From: Neocallimastix lanati (nom. inval.)
Lineage: Eukaryota; Neocallimastigomycota; Neocallimastigomycetes; Neocallimastigales; Neocallimastigaceae
Assembly: GCA_016946835.1 (NCBI GenBank)
Contig: JACVTC010000005.1
Coordinates: 782,501-815,000 of the forward strand
Direction of reading: 5' to 3'
Length of the DNA stretch: 32,500 nt
The notes under the pieces: generated by a model
Told to the model about the DNA's origin: nothing
What the model saw: the letters and a program-made list of their open reading frames with translations, nothing else
Database searches by the model: none
Translations under genes and position numbers: made by a program
Part shown: piece after piece, positions 1 through 11,905 of the stretch
Position numbering within the stretch: position 1 is the first letter of the stretch
Layout: every line of letters begins with the position of its first letter

Positions 1-548
1 TACCTTTAATATGCTTATCTTCATTTTCTTTTATTTTTGTTTTTAATATAGTGACTTCAGCTTTAACTTGATTACTTTCTTGCATATCTTTTTCATATTC
101 AAATATTTGACTTTGTAAAGTGGATATCTTTTCATAGGCATTATTAAGTTCATCTTTAATGGATGAATTTCTTTTTGATATTTCTTCATATTTTGCTTTT
201 TCATTTCTATTTTTATTTATTTATTAATTATATAGATATTATATATATATAAGTTTAGTAGTTTAATTTAATTGTTTAACAATTAGTTATTTATTTATTA
301 ATATACATATATACATAAATACATATATATATATATATATATATTTTTTTTTTTATTTTTGATGTGTACCTCTTTTCTTCTTCTAATTTACTATTAAGTT
401 CTTCTAACTCTTCTATCTTCATTTTGACATTATTTTCTGAATATTGTTGGAATAATATATTAGCTCTATTCTTATACTTTTGATATTCTTCTTGAAGTTC
501 GATATTTTCTTTTTTAGCATTATCTAAATCAATAGTCTTCATTATTAA

Positions 549-585
<37 letters not shown>

Positions 586-3500
586 ATAGAGAAAAAAAAA
601 AAAAAAAATAAAAATAAAAATATAAATAAATTAATATGAAATGTTTAAAGAAAAAGAAAAATATAATAAAAAACATAGTTTATAAAATATATAAATTGGC
701 TCAAAAATTTATAAATATAATTACCAATTGATTTATCTTGATTGATAAAGCTTCACGCTCACTTTCTGAAGTATTAACAATATTATCAAAATTATCTTTT
801 AAATTTAATAATAAAAAAAAAAAAAGGATTATAAATTTTTTTTTTTTTTTTTTTTTTTTTTTAGTATAATAATTTATAATTATTATTATTATCATTATTA
901 TATATATATATTTATATATAAATATATTTTTTAATGATTTAATATACTATAAAGTTATATATACCTCTAATATTCTTTGTTGATTTTTCTAATTTATCTT
1001 TACTTTCAGTTAAGGTAGCAATTAATTCTTTTTGTTTAATAATTTCTTCATTCTTATCTAAGTTTTGTTGACGAATTTCAATTAAATTTTTATTGGCTGT
1101 AGCTAATAATTCTTTCATCTTTTTAACTTTTTCTTTATTTTTCAGTTTATAATTTTCAAATTCGGTATTGTTGGTTTCGAATTTTTGTTTTTCATTTTGT
1201 AAAGTATTAATCTTTTTTAATTTATTTATTTATTTATTTATTTATTTAATATATATATATATATGAAAGGTTAATAATATTAAATATATATATTTATAAA
1301 CATATGTTTATTATTAATAATTAATTATATTTAAAAATTTTTATTTTTTTATATACATAAATTTATATAATTATTCTATTTATTTATTTATTCATTTATT
1401 TTTAATTTATTATAAATTACCTTTTCTTGTAATTCATTAATGGTTTCAATTTGACATTTTTGTGTATCCTTTTCAACTTGAATTTGTTCCTTAAGCTCAG
1501 TAATTCTCTTTAAATTCTCGGATTGTCTATTTTCAAGCTTTTCAATTTTAATACTATTTGTTGAATTTAAATTATTTATTATTTTGTTTTTACTATCTAA
1601 CTCATTTGCCAATTGAGAAATAACTTGTTCATTATCCTTAAGATTAAATTGAAGATTACTAATGTTCTTTTCATGTTCTTTTATGGTTATAATGTTATCT
1701 TCATTTTTCTTTTGTAATTCGTTAATCTTACTATCTAATTGTTTTTCCTTTTCTTGCATTTCATTTATTAAAGCTTGATTCTTTTGTTCAGTAACTTCTT
1801 TTTCTTTCATTTTATTTGTTAATTCTTCAATTTCTCTGGCTTTATTGGCATTGTCTTCATTATCTTTGGTGAGCTGATTTATCTTTTCATTAAGCGTAGT
1901 AATTTCGTTAATCTTACTATTCAATTCATTGATCTTTTCTTCAATGTTCTTTTGTAATTCTTCTTTTTCTTTTATATTTTTATTATTTAATTCTTCCATT
2001 TCTGAAACCTTCTTATTTAATGTTTCAATATCGGAATCTTTTTTGCTGAGTAATTCATTATTACTACTTTCTATTTCGGAAACCTTCTTATTCAACATTT
2101 CAATAGAGGAATCTCTTTCTTTTATGGATTTATTATTAATATTTTCTAATTCAGATAGTTTTTTATTCAATTGTTCAATTGTAGAATTCTTTTCTTCTAA
2201 AGATTTTTGATTTGATTCCTTATTGGTATTGAGTTCAGATTGAAGGGTTTCATATTGCTTTTGTAATTCTTCTTTTTCTTTTATATTTTTATTATTTAAT
2301 TCTTCCATTTCTGAAATCTTTTTATTTAATGTTTCAATATCAGAATCTTTTTTGCTGAGTAATTCATTATTACTACTTTCTATTTCGGAAACCTTCTTAT
2401 TCAACATTTCAATAGAGGAATCTCTTTCTTTTATGGATTTATTATTAATATTTTCTAATTCAGATAGTTTCTTATTCAATTGTTCAATTGTAGAATTCTT
2501 TTCTTCTAATGATTTTTGATTTGATTCCTTATTGGTATTGAGTTCAGATTGAAGGGTTTCATATTGCTTTTGTAATTCTTCTTTTTCTTTTATATTTTTA
2601 TTATTTAATTCTTCCATTTCTGAAATCTTTTTATTTAATGTTTCAATATCAGAATCTTTTTTGCTGAGTAATTCATTATTACTATTTTCTATTTCGGAAA
2701 CCTTCTTATTCAACATTTCAATAGAGGAATCTCTTTCTTTTATGGATTTATTATTAATATTTTCTAATTCAGATAGTTTCTTATTCAATTGTTCAATTGT
2801 AGAATTCTTTTCTTCTAATGATTTTTGATTTGATTCCTTATTAGTATTGAGTTCAGATTGAAGGATTTCATATTGCTTTTGTAATTCTTCTTTTTCTTTT
2901 ATATTTTTATTATTTAATTCTTCTATTTCTGAAATCTTTTTATTTAATGTTTCAATATCAGAATCTTTTTTGCTGAGTAATTCATTATTACTACTTTCTA
3001 TTTCGGAAACCTTCTTATTCAACATTTCAATAGAGGAATCTCTTTCCTTTATGGAATTATTATTCGTATTTTCTAATTCAGATATTTTCTTATTCAATTG
3101 TTCTATAGTAGTATTCTTTTCTTCCATAGATTTTTGATTTGATTCCTTATTTGTGTTGAGTTCAGATTGAAGAGTTTCACATTGTTTCTGTAATTCTTCA
3201 ACTTTGGAATTTAATTCTTTAGATTCATTTACTAATTTTTTATTATTTATCTCTAAAGATATTACTTTTTCATTAATTGATTTATATTCATCTTCTTTAG
3301 TATTAATTGAAAGTTTTAATTCTTCATTTGAATGTTCTAAAGATTTGACATTTTCCAATAGCTTTTTATTTTCGTTTTCTAAAGTTTCAGATTTTTGTTG
3401 TAAATCAGATTTTAAACTTTCTAATTCGACTTCACGACTCTTACTACTTTCACTGTACTCTTGGTGTTCTTTTTCCATCTTTTCCATTGCTTTTTCATAG

Positions 3501-6500
3501 TTTTTTTGTTTTTCTTCAATACTTGCTTTTAATTTTTCAATATCAGAATCACGAGAATTAATTTCTTTTTCATTATCAAGTTTAAGCTTTTCAATTTTCT
3601 CCTTAAGTTCATTATTTTTCTTTTGAATATTTTCTTTTTCATTATTACTAGATGTTAAATCATTTTTGAGAGATATAAGTTCTTCTTCTTTTGATTTTAT
3701 ATTGCTATTCAAATTATTAATTTGTTCTTTAAATTGATCTATTTGTGTTTGGTGTTCATTCTTTAGATTTTCAATAATTGAAGCATCATATTTAGCTTCA
3801 CTATTTTCTTGTTCCGCACTGAGACATTGTTTGAGATGTGAAATTTCTAAATCGTATTGCTTCTTCGTATCTTCAATTTCTTTTTCAGTTTTCTTTTTAT
3901 CATTGGTCATATTTTCGATTATTGAAATTTTACTTTTTACTTCTGTTTTAAAACTATTAACTTGATTTTCTAATGATTTAATTTGTTCCTTTTGATGTGT
4001 TGATTCTGAACTTAAAGCTTCCTTTTCTAATTCCAATGATTTAACCTTTTCTTTAATATCATTTAATTTAGTAGTGTTTTCTTGTTTTTCATTTTCTAAT
4101 GACCTTAATTTATCTTCAAAATCAGTTAATTTATTAGTATTTTCTTGTTTTTCATTTTCTAATGATTTTACTTTATCTTCAAGATTAGATAATTTATTAG
4201 TAAGTTCTTGTTTTTCATTTTCCAAAGATTTTACTTTTTCTTCCAAATCAGATGATTTATTGGTAAGTTCTTGTTTTTCATTTTCCAAAGATTTTATTTT
4301 CTCTTCAAATCCAGATGATTTATTAACAAATTGTTGTTTTTCATTTTCTAATGACTTTATTTTATCTTCTAGATCTAATGATTTATTGGCTCTTTCTTGT
4401 TTTTCACTTTCCAAAGATTTTATTTTCTCTTCAAATTCAGATGATTTACTAATAAGTTGTTGATTTTCATTTTCTAATGATTTTATCTTATCTTTTAGAT
4501 CTGATGATTTGTTAACTATTTCCTGTTTCTCATTTTCTAATGATTTTATTTTATTTTCAAGACCAGATGATTTATTAGCTATTTCTTGTTTTTCATTTTC
4601 CAATGATTTTATTTTTTCTTCAAGATTTAATGAATTTGAATTTATAATTTCCTTTTCGCTTTCCAATGATTTTACCTTTTCTTCTAAATCAGCTGATTTA
4701 GAATTTAAGGTTTCTTTTTCTTTTTCCAATGAATTTATTTTTTCTTCAAGATTAGATGATTTTTCAATAATTGCTTGATTTTTATTTTCTAAAGATTTTA
4801 TCTTTTCTTCTAAACTGGATGATTTAGTATTTACGCTTTCTTTTTCTTCTTCTAAGGACTTTATTTTTTCTTCTTGATTTGACGATTTTGAAATCATATT
4901 TTCATTTTCTTCCTTTAAAGATTTTAAATGATTTTCTAATTCTTCATATTTTTCACTCAATTTGTTTTTTTCTTCGTTAAGTTTATCAATTTCGATTTTT
5001 AAACTTGCTTTTTCACTATTAATATCATTTTCATTTTGTTTGATAGTACTTTCATATTTTTTAAGTTCTTCGGAAATATTATCTTTTTCCTCCGAAAGTT
5101 TTTTTATTTTTTCTAATAATTCATTCTTTTCATTTTGACTTATATCTTCTAATGATTTATATTTATTATTAAATTCATCAATTTCTCTTTCTTTATCACC
5201 TTTTAATTCATTAATAATTTCATTAAGAGAATTTATCTTTTTTTCTAAATCATTAATTAATTGACTATTTTTAGATTTTTCAGCATCCAATTCACCTTTT
5301 ATTCTTATATTTTCTTTTTCTAAATTATTTTTTTTATTCTCATTTTCATTATTAATTTCTTTAAATCTATTATTAATTAATTGAAGATTTCTAATAGTTT
5401 GTGAATTTTCTTCATCTTTTTTAATCACTTCATTGTAAGAATTTTGAATAGTACTTTTTTCATTATTTACCTTTTCTAATTCTTTAAAGATATTATTAAA
5501 TTTTTCAGAAAGACTATTATTTTCAGTTAAAAGTTGTGACTTTTCATTATTTAATATATTAATTTTATTTTTAAGTTCGTTAACTTCATTTATTAAATTT
5601 TTATTTATATTTTTATCATTATCATTAGATTCATCGTCCGAAAATGAAATTAATGGTTCTTCTGTTGGACTATCCATTTTTTTATTAGAAATTTTTTTAA
5701 TTTCTTCTTTCATACTATTATTTTCTTTTTGAAATGTTGTTATATCTTGTTTATATTGTTTATTTTCTTGTTGTAATATTGAAATTTCATTTTGTAATTC
5801 AATTAATTTCTTTTGTAATAATGCTATATTTTCTTGATAATTAATAGAAGGTGTAAGAGTTCCTTGTGAAGTTGTAATATCGGAATATGCTTCCGTCATA
5901 TCATCTTGACCTAAACTCATATCATTTTTTTCTTTTAATTCTTTAATTTCTCTATGTAAATTTATAATTTTTTCTTTTGCTTTTGCTTTCAATAAACCAT
6001 AGTTTTTATCTTTTATAATAATTTGTTTTTTTAATAATGCGTTTTCTTCTACAGCTTTTAATTGGTCATTTTTATATTTTACTGTCATTTCTTGATATGT
6101 ATCATTTAATTTTTGTAATTCTATACATTTTTCTTTTAATTCGTCATATTCTAGATCTTGTAATGATTTCAAAGAACTCTGACTCTTTATATATATTATT
6201 TTATTTTCCATTTTATTTCATAATAATTTATATTATTTTTCCATAAATTTTTTTAGAAATAATTTTTAAATTTTTATACATTAAATATAAATGGTAATAA
6301 AGTATATATAAGTAATTATATAGTTAAAATAAATTCATATTTAAATATTTAAATATAAAATATAAACTTATCATTATGTAATATTTTAAATATGAAATTT
6401 ATATATAAATATATATTATTTTTATTATTTTATTTTAATACCTTTGAATTTTTTGTGATTCCCTCAACAAAATTTCCAAAATGCTGAGATATATTTAGAA

Positions 6501-6727
6501 CATTTGAAGATGATTTAGAGGAATTTGAAGCAGAGGCCTCATTTGAATTAGCATTATTATTCGATTGGGATTGGTTATCAGAAAATGTTTTGGTTATTTC
6601 ATTTTCAACCTCCGCAACCTTAATATAAAAACAATTATTTATAATGTTCAATAAAAATTTTAAATAATTATTTGTCATAAAAATTTAATTAATTTTCTCT
6701 TACCCTTTTCATAAAAGAGTTAAACAT
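1..6727 (-). CDS. Large coiled-coil golgin-like protein (GCC/GRIP or TMF-type), 3' end outside window
   Basis: The protein is almost entirely heptad-rich coiled coil, as in Golgi tethers. My exon model on the minus strand is 6727-6704, 6618-6442, 6184-1421, 1211-965, 795-725, 536-370 and 206-4. All junctions are GT-AG and in phase, giving about 1,884 residues up to a donor at the window edge. An in-frame TGA at 6751 makes the ATG at 6727 the first possible start. Residues 1-25 (MFNSFMKRVAEVENEITKTF...) and 47-67 (NVLNISQHFGNFVEG...) look like the amphipathic N-termini of TMF or GMAP-210 golgins. Near the visible C-terminal end, EEYQKYKNRANILFQQ resembles the conserved segment before the GRIP domain of GCC185-type proteins. 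A GRIP domain would lie beyond the window, so the family name is inference. The ATG at 6211 would start a shorter model, but those nine codons read better as the 3' end of an intron. Two separate genes remain possible. Confidence 0.7.
1961..3196 (-). repeat. Four tandem 309-bp (103-codon) coding repeats
   Basis: Four head-to-tail units of exactly 309 bp (3196-2888, 2887-2579, 2578-2270, 2269-1961) lie in the golgin coding sequence. Each encodes 103 residues starting ELQKQ(Y/C)E and containing SIEQLNKK or TIEQLNKK and DSDIETLNKK. The inner copies are nearly identical even at silent positions, while the first copy (3196-2888) differs most. This indicates recent unequal exchange. The exact 103-residue period keeps the coiled-coil register only approximately, since 103 is not a multiple of 7. 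Confidence 0.95.
3992..4873 (-). repeat. Fourteen tandem 63-bp (21-codon) coding repeats
   Basis: Fourteen units with no length variation encode the pattern E(E/D)K(I/V)KSLENEKQE...NKSS.L. Twenty-one residues equal three heptads, so the array extends one continuous coiled coil without a phase break. The copies are more diverged than the 309-bp array downstream, so this array is probably older. A partial fifteenth unit (KEQIKSLENQ) follows. Confidence 0.95.
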
Positions 6728-7260
6728 TTTTGAATAATTTATATTTTTTCAGTAAAAAGTAAAATTTGTATAAAATTTAAAAGTATATAAACATATGATA
6801 TATTAAACTTTTTTTATATGTGTGTTTTCAATATTGAGTATTTTTTATTGAAAAATTGAAAGCTAAATAATAAAGAAACAAAAATAGTTTCATATAAATA
6901 ATATTTATTTTAATTATTAATAAATAATTATGATTATTTTATTTTATATTTTTAGAAAGAAATTGAATGTTAGGATTTATATATACTATTTTCATAATAA
7001 AATTGCATATTATATTTTATTATAAATGTTAAGATATTTAAATTTAAAATATTTATTAAAAACAAAAGCAATTTTATAAAATTAAAAAATTACATAATAT
7101 TTTTATCTTTAAATTAGGTTATTGCTATATTTCTCTTTTTAAATATATTTATCTAATAAAAAAATTATAGGCTATTTTACAAATAAACTTTCGAAAATAA
7201 ATATCAGCTTATTAATCTAAACAAATTTATTTAGTATTAGTATTATTATTATTATTATTA

Positions 7261-7297
<37 letters not shown>

Positions 7298-8597
7298 TAT
7301 TTCGATTTTTATTCGAATATTTTAATCAGTTATAATTCTTATTATTTATTTATAACTAAACTAATTATTTTAATAATTATATTTTTTATTTACTTATTTC
7401 TTTACTTATTTAAATATTAAAATATTTAAATTAATAATTATTTATTTATTTAATTATATTAATTTTAATAAACTTAAATAAATAACTTTATTATATATTA
7501 ATTTAATTTATTAATTAATTATTATTATTTATATATTATTAAATTATTTAAAATATATATATTTGTCCATTTACTTTTTAAAATTATTATTATTATTATT
7601 ATTATTATATTTATTACCATTTCTAAAAAATCCTTTTATATATGTATACTAATTACATTAACATTGGTGATACATTATTTAAATACAATATATATTAATA
7701 ATATATGAAAAAAAATATTTTTATATTATAAAATAAAATAATATTAAAATATTATTGGCTACTTCTATATTATATATGGATAGACCATTTCGAATTAATA
7801 GAAGTACATTCTATTTAATATATATTAATAATGTATTGTCGATAATTTTTTGTTTTACAATTAATTTAATTGTATATAAAAAATACATGAAAGATATATG
7901 TAAATCAGAAATTAATTTATTATGAAAAAAAAAAAAAAAAAATTAGTAAATAATAATTATAATAATAATAAAAATAATAATTATTTATTATTATTTATTA
8001 TAATTATTAATAATATATAATTAAAAGTAATTCCTAATTTTTTTTTTTTACCTTTTACAAAAAAAATTAGTCAGATATATTTTTATAGTTTTAGATCTAT
8101 ATTATATATAAAAAATATATTATTAAACTCTATATATTTTTTTTATATTTAAAAGTTATAATTTTTATAAAAGTATATTATTGAAGAAATAATATATATA
8201 TTTATTAAAGGTAATAATCTATCGAAAATAATGTGAAAAGGAAATGTAATTAAAAAGATCAAAACAAAAGATGTAAAGTTTTTGTTGTTGATGATGAAGA
8301 ATGAATAAAAATAAAATAAAATAAAATAAAATAAAGAATGATAACTCAATGCTATAAACCAAATATGAAATAATAATATAAATTAATTTAAAAAATTATT
8401 CAAGAAATTATATATAAACAATTCTTAAATTTTAATTAAATATATACATTATATAATTATTAATAATTATTATTACGAATTTCACATTTTAATTATAAAA
8501 AGTAACAATTTATTAATCAATCATTTAATAAATATATCAGTAATGGGGGAAGAAACTTTTTTCATAATGAATTAAATATAATATAGATAAAATCTTT

Positions 8598-8763
8598 AAC
8601 AATAATTAATCTTTTTTTACAATATAATCTATTAATGAAATTTATTTGATTTATATATTCATTGTAAATTATAAAAACATAACAATAATTAATCTTTTTT
8701 TACAATATAATCTATTAATGAAATTTATTTGATTAATGTATTCATTGTAAATTATAAAAACAT
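8598..8763. repeat. Tandem 83-bp duplication
   Basis: Copies 8598-8680 and 8681-8763 are adjacent, equal in length and differ at only about two positions (ttgatttatata versus ttgattaatgta). The copies lie 210-375 bp upstream of the ATG at 8972, in the likely promoter or 5' UTR of the Nudix-CCCH-W2 gene. Confidence 0.9.
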
Positions 8764-8829
8764 AAACACATATAATTTATTTATATTGATTATGTTATAA
8801 TTTGTTATAATTATACATATAAAATAGAA

Positions 8830-8909
8830 TTTTTGTTTAACAATTTATTATTTATTTTTTGTTTAACAATTTATTATTTATTTTTTGTTTAACAATTTAT
8901 TATTTATTT
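8830..8909. repeat. Three tandem 26-bp repeats
   Basis: The unit contains gtttaacaatttattattta. The gtttaac core recurs at 8835, 8861 and 8887, a constant 26-bp period. It lies 60-140 bp upstream of the ATG at 8972. Function unknown. Confidence 0.85.
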
Positions 8910-8971
8910 TCAATTTAAAGATTTTCATTTTACAGAGGATAAAACTATTAAAATATAAGGAATAAACACAT

Positions 8972-11874
8972 ATGGTAAATATTATTGTCAGCTATATTAT
9001 AAATCTATAAAATGAATGTTCTGGAAATAAATCTTTTAATCTTCATAAATAATTTTTCTAAATTTAATAGGAGGAAAGATATGCAGGAATCATCTTTTAC
9101 AAATTTGGAAAAGGTCCAGAATTCTTATTGATTAATGATTCATATGCTAAAAAGAAATTTTGGGCTCCACCAAAGGGAAAGATTATTGGACAAGAAGATG
9201 AATTACAGTAAAGAAATTAATAAAAAATTTAATATTAAATAAATTTATTTGTAATAAAATATAATAATTATAAACAAAATTTTAATTAGATGTGCAATCC
9301 GTGAAGCTAATAAAATCACTGGACTTATTACAAGAGATTTTCAAATCGAAGATGATTTTAGAGCTGAATTTAAATATTTAGCTGAAACAAGGTTATTATT
9401 ATAATATTATTAATATATATAATACTATCTAATATTATTTATTAAATGTTACAATTATAATCATAAAGACCAAAAAATGTTGTTTTCTTTTTAGCTCAAT
9501 TGACTGATCCATCACACAAAGTTTACCCACCAGCTGAAGGAATCCATTTTAATTGGCTTCCATTTCCTCAAGCAGCTGAGAAGGCTGTTTTCAAAAATAT
9601 GCAAGAAGTATTAAAGCAAGCTCAAGATTATATCGAAGAAAGAAAGTCAAAATACAATAATGGAAATGTTAATAATTACAATAATAGTAATAATTATCAA
9701 CCAAATTATTCACCAAATTATCAAAAGAATTTTGATATGAACAATGAAAGACGTTTCAAAAGACCATCACATGATGAAATGGGAAATATGAGAATGGGAA
9801 ATCAAGGTAGAAATCCATTTATGAAGTCTCCAAGTCCATTTAATCAAGGAAGACAAGAAAAGACTTATAGACCAAACATGATGAATGGTGGAAATATGAC
9901 TCGTTCATTCAGTTCAAACAGCAATGGTTATTCTAGTCAAAATAATAATGGACCTTTTGGCCCACATAATCCAGGATTTGGAAATCCAAAAGATCAATAT
10001 GGAATGCCACCTCAACAAGAAAATCATTTATACAAAACTAGACTTTGTGAAAGGTTTGAAGCTGAAGGTACATGCCCATATGGTTCAAAGGTATCTATCT
10101 ATTTTTGAACAATTTAAATGAATTATACATATTCATTAAATATATATTATATATATTAATATAATATATATATTTTAAATATAATTATATTATTTTTATA
10201 GTGTCATTTTGCTCATGGTACTGTTGAACTTCGTAGAATGCCACAACAATCATCATATGATGATCAATATAATATGAATCAACACCAACAAATGCCACAA
10301 AGTTCAAATCCTCTTTATAAAACTCGTTTATGTGAACGTTTTATGAATGAACATTATTGTCAATATGGTTCAAAGTAACTAATAGATTATTATTATTGTT
10401 ATTATTATTATTACTAAAAAAGTAATTATATTGAATTAATTCATATTTTTTTTTTTCAAATTTAAATTTAATTAATTATTTAATATTATAGGTGTATATT
10501 TGCTCATGGTAAATAAAATAAATAATAGTTTTTAAATAATAATCAACATTGTATATGTAATTTTGTATCAATTAAATTTAATTATAATAATTAAAATAAA
10601 AAAATATTTTATAGGTCCAGAAGAACTTAGAGGCAGACAAAATGAAATGGATGATGATTTAAATAATAGAATGCATGATATGAGTCTTAAGAGCCCAGGC
10701 CCAGGTCCAAGATCAAATTCACCATCATTTAACCAATTCCGTCCACAACAACCTGGATATTATCCACATTCAGCTTTACATAAAGCTTCTTATTCTGGTA
10801 TGCCACCACATCGTCAACAATTCAGCTCACAACAACCAAGCGGTATACCACCATTAAGTTCGTATATGATATTTATATATAAATTAATTTTAAAATTAAA
10901 ATTATAAAATATAACTTTAAATATTAAAATTTAAAATTATTATAAATATATGTATATATTCATAAAATAATAATAACAATAATAACAGTTAAACCTTCAA
11001 GGTATATATATATATACTTCATGATATTAACTATTTGAAATAATAAATAAATAAATAAAATAAAATATTAAATATTAAAATAATAAATATTTTAATAATA
11101 AATATTTTTATATTAAATTTTTTAATTTTTAATTTATTAAAATAGTCCAATTAAATCAGAAAATGAAATGATGAATGAACCAGAAATGAAGGTAGAACCT
11201 GCTGTAACTAATAAACCAGAAGCTGTAATTGAAAAGACAAAAGAAATGGAAAAACCAGTAGTTAAGGACTTCCTTAAGAGTGATGTAAATATTAAAATTC
11301 AATTGAGAATCCTAATTTATAAAATTATACAAATTTAATTTAATATTAAATAAAAAATTTATATATATAATAAATACAAATATAAATATTAAGTTTGAAG
11401 ACAAGTCTTGGATGAAGGTTGTTGAGTTAACAAGTGATGAGAAGGAAAAATTAGAAAGCTTGTTAGTGAAATTTTATTAATTTTTTTATGAATGAATATA
11501 AAATAAAAAATATGGTAATAATAATTATTTTTAATAATTGAATTATTATATTATTATTATTATTATTTACAGGAAAGTTTTAGAAAAGCGTCCATCACAA
11601 CCAGCACCAAAACAATACTTAGATGATCCAGTAATCATTTCATTAGGTGAATTCTTTAGAGAGGGTGAACATGATTTAAAGGATGAAGTTAAAGAAATTA
11701 CACGTTTAGAATTTAAGCATGATTTAAGTAAACAACAATTATTTAATGTATTAATTCCAAGTTTATTCGATGAGTCATATAATGTTGAAAAGTTAACTGC
11801 AAGAAAAGCATTATTCTTAGCTGTATGTTTATATGCATAGTATCTGTTAAATAATAACAATAATAATATTATTA

Positions 11875-11905
<31 letters not shown>

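Larger units (their letters stand above)
6728..8971. other. Divergent intergenic region, no gene seen
   Basis: This 2.2 kb region separates the starts of the golgin-like gene (-) and the Nudix-CCCH-W2 gene (+), so it should contain both promoters. It is nearly all A/T, with a TTA array around 7240-7296, a short ATT array near 7580-7606 and an A run near 7925. The only long open frame, 8149-8349 (-), is low-complexity and has no codon signal. A 9-bp inverted repeat (tacttctat at 7760-7768, atagaagta at 7798-7806) and a G5 tract near 8545 are the least monotonous spots. Confidence 0.7.

Noticed and set aside
1929-4778. Several plus-strand Ser/Phe-rich frames opposite the golgin
   Set aside because: Antisense shadows of the Glu/Lys/Ser-rich coiled-coil coding sequence and its repeats.
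6185-6211. ATG at 6211 as start of the golgin
   Set aside because: In-phase upstream exons and a good acceptor at 6185 fit better; kept as an alternative in the gene entry.
7760-7806. 9-bp inverted repeat with 29-nt loop as an RNA gene
   Set aside because: Short and nearly all A/T; likely to arise by chance in this composition, and no tRNA-like or snRNA-like boxes nearby.
10091-10121. Stops just after the first zinc finger, suggesting a truncated protein
   Set aside because: They follow a normal GT donor at 10091, and the finger is completed in phase by the exon at 10202.
11567-11860. 97-residue minus-strand frame
   Set aside because: Antisense to the W2-domain exon, which is in phase with its neighbours.
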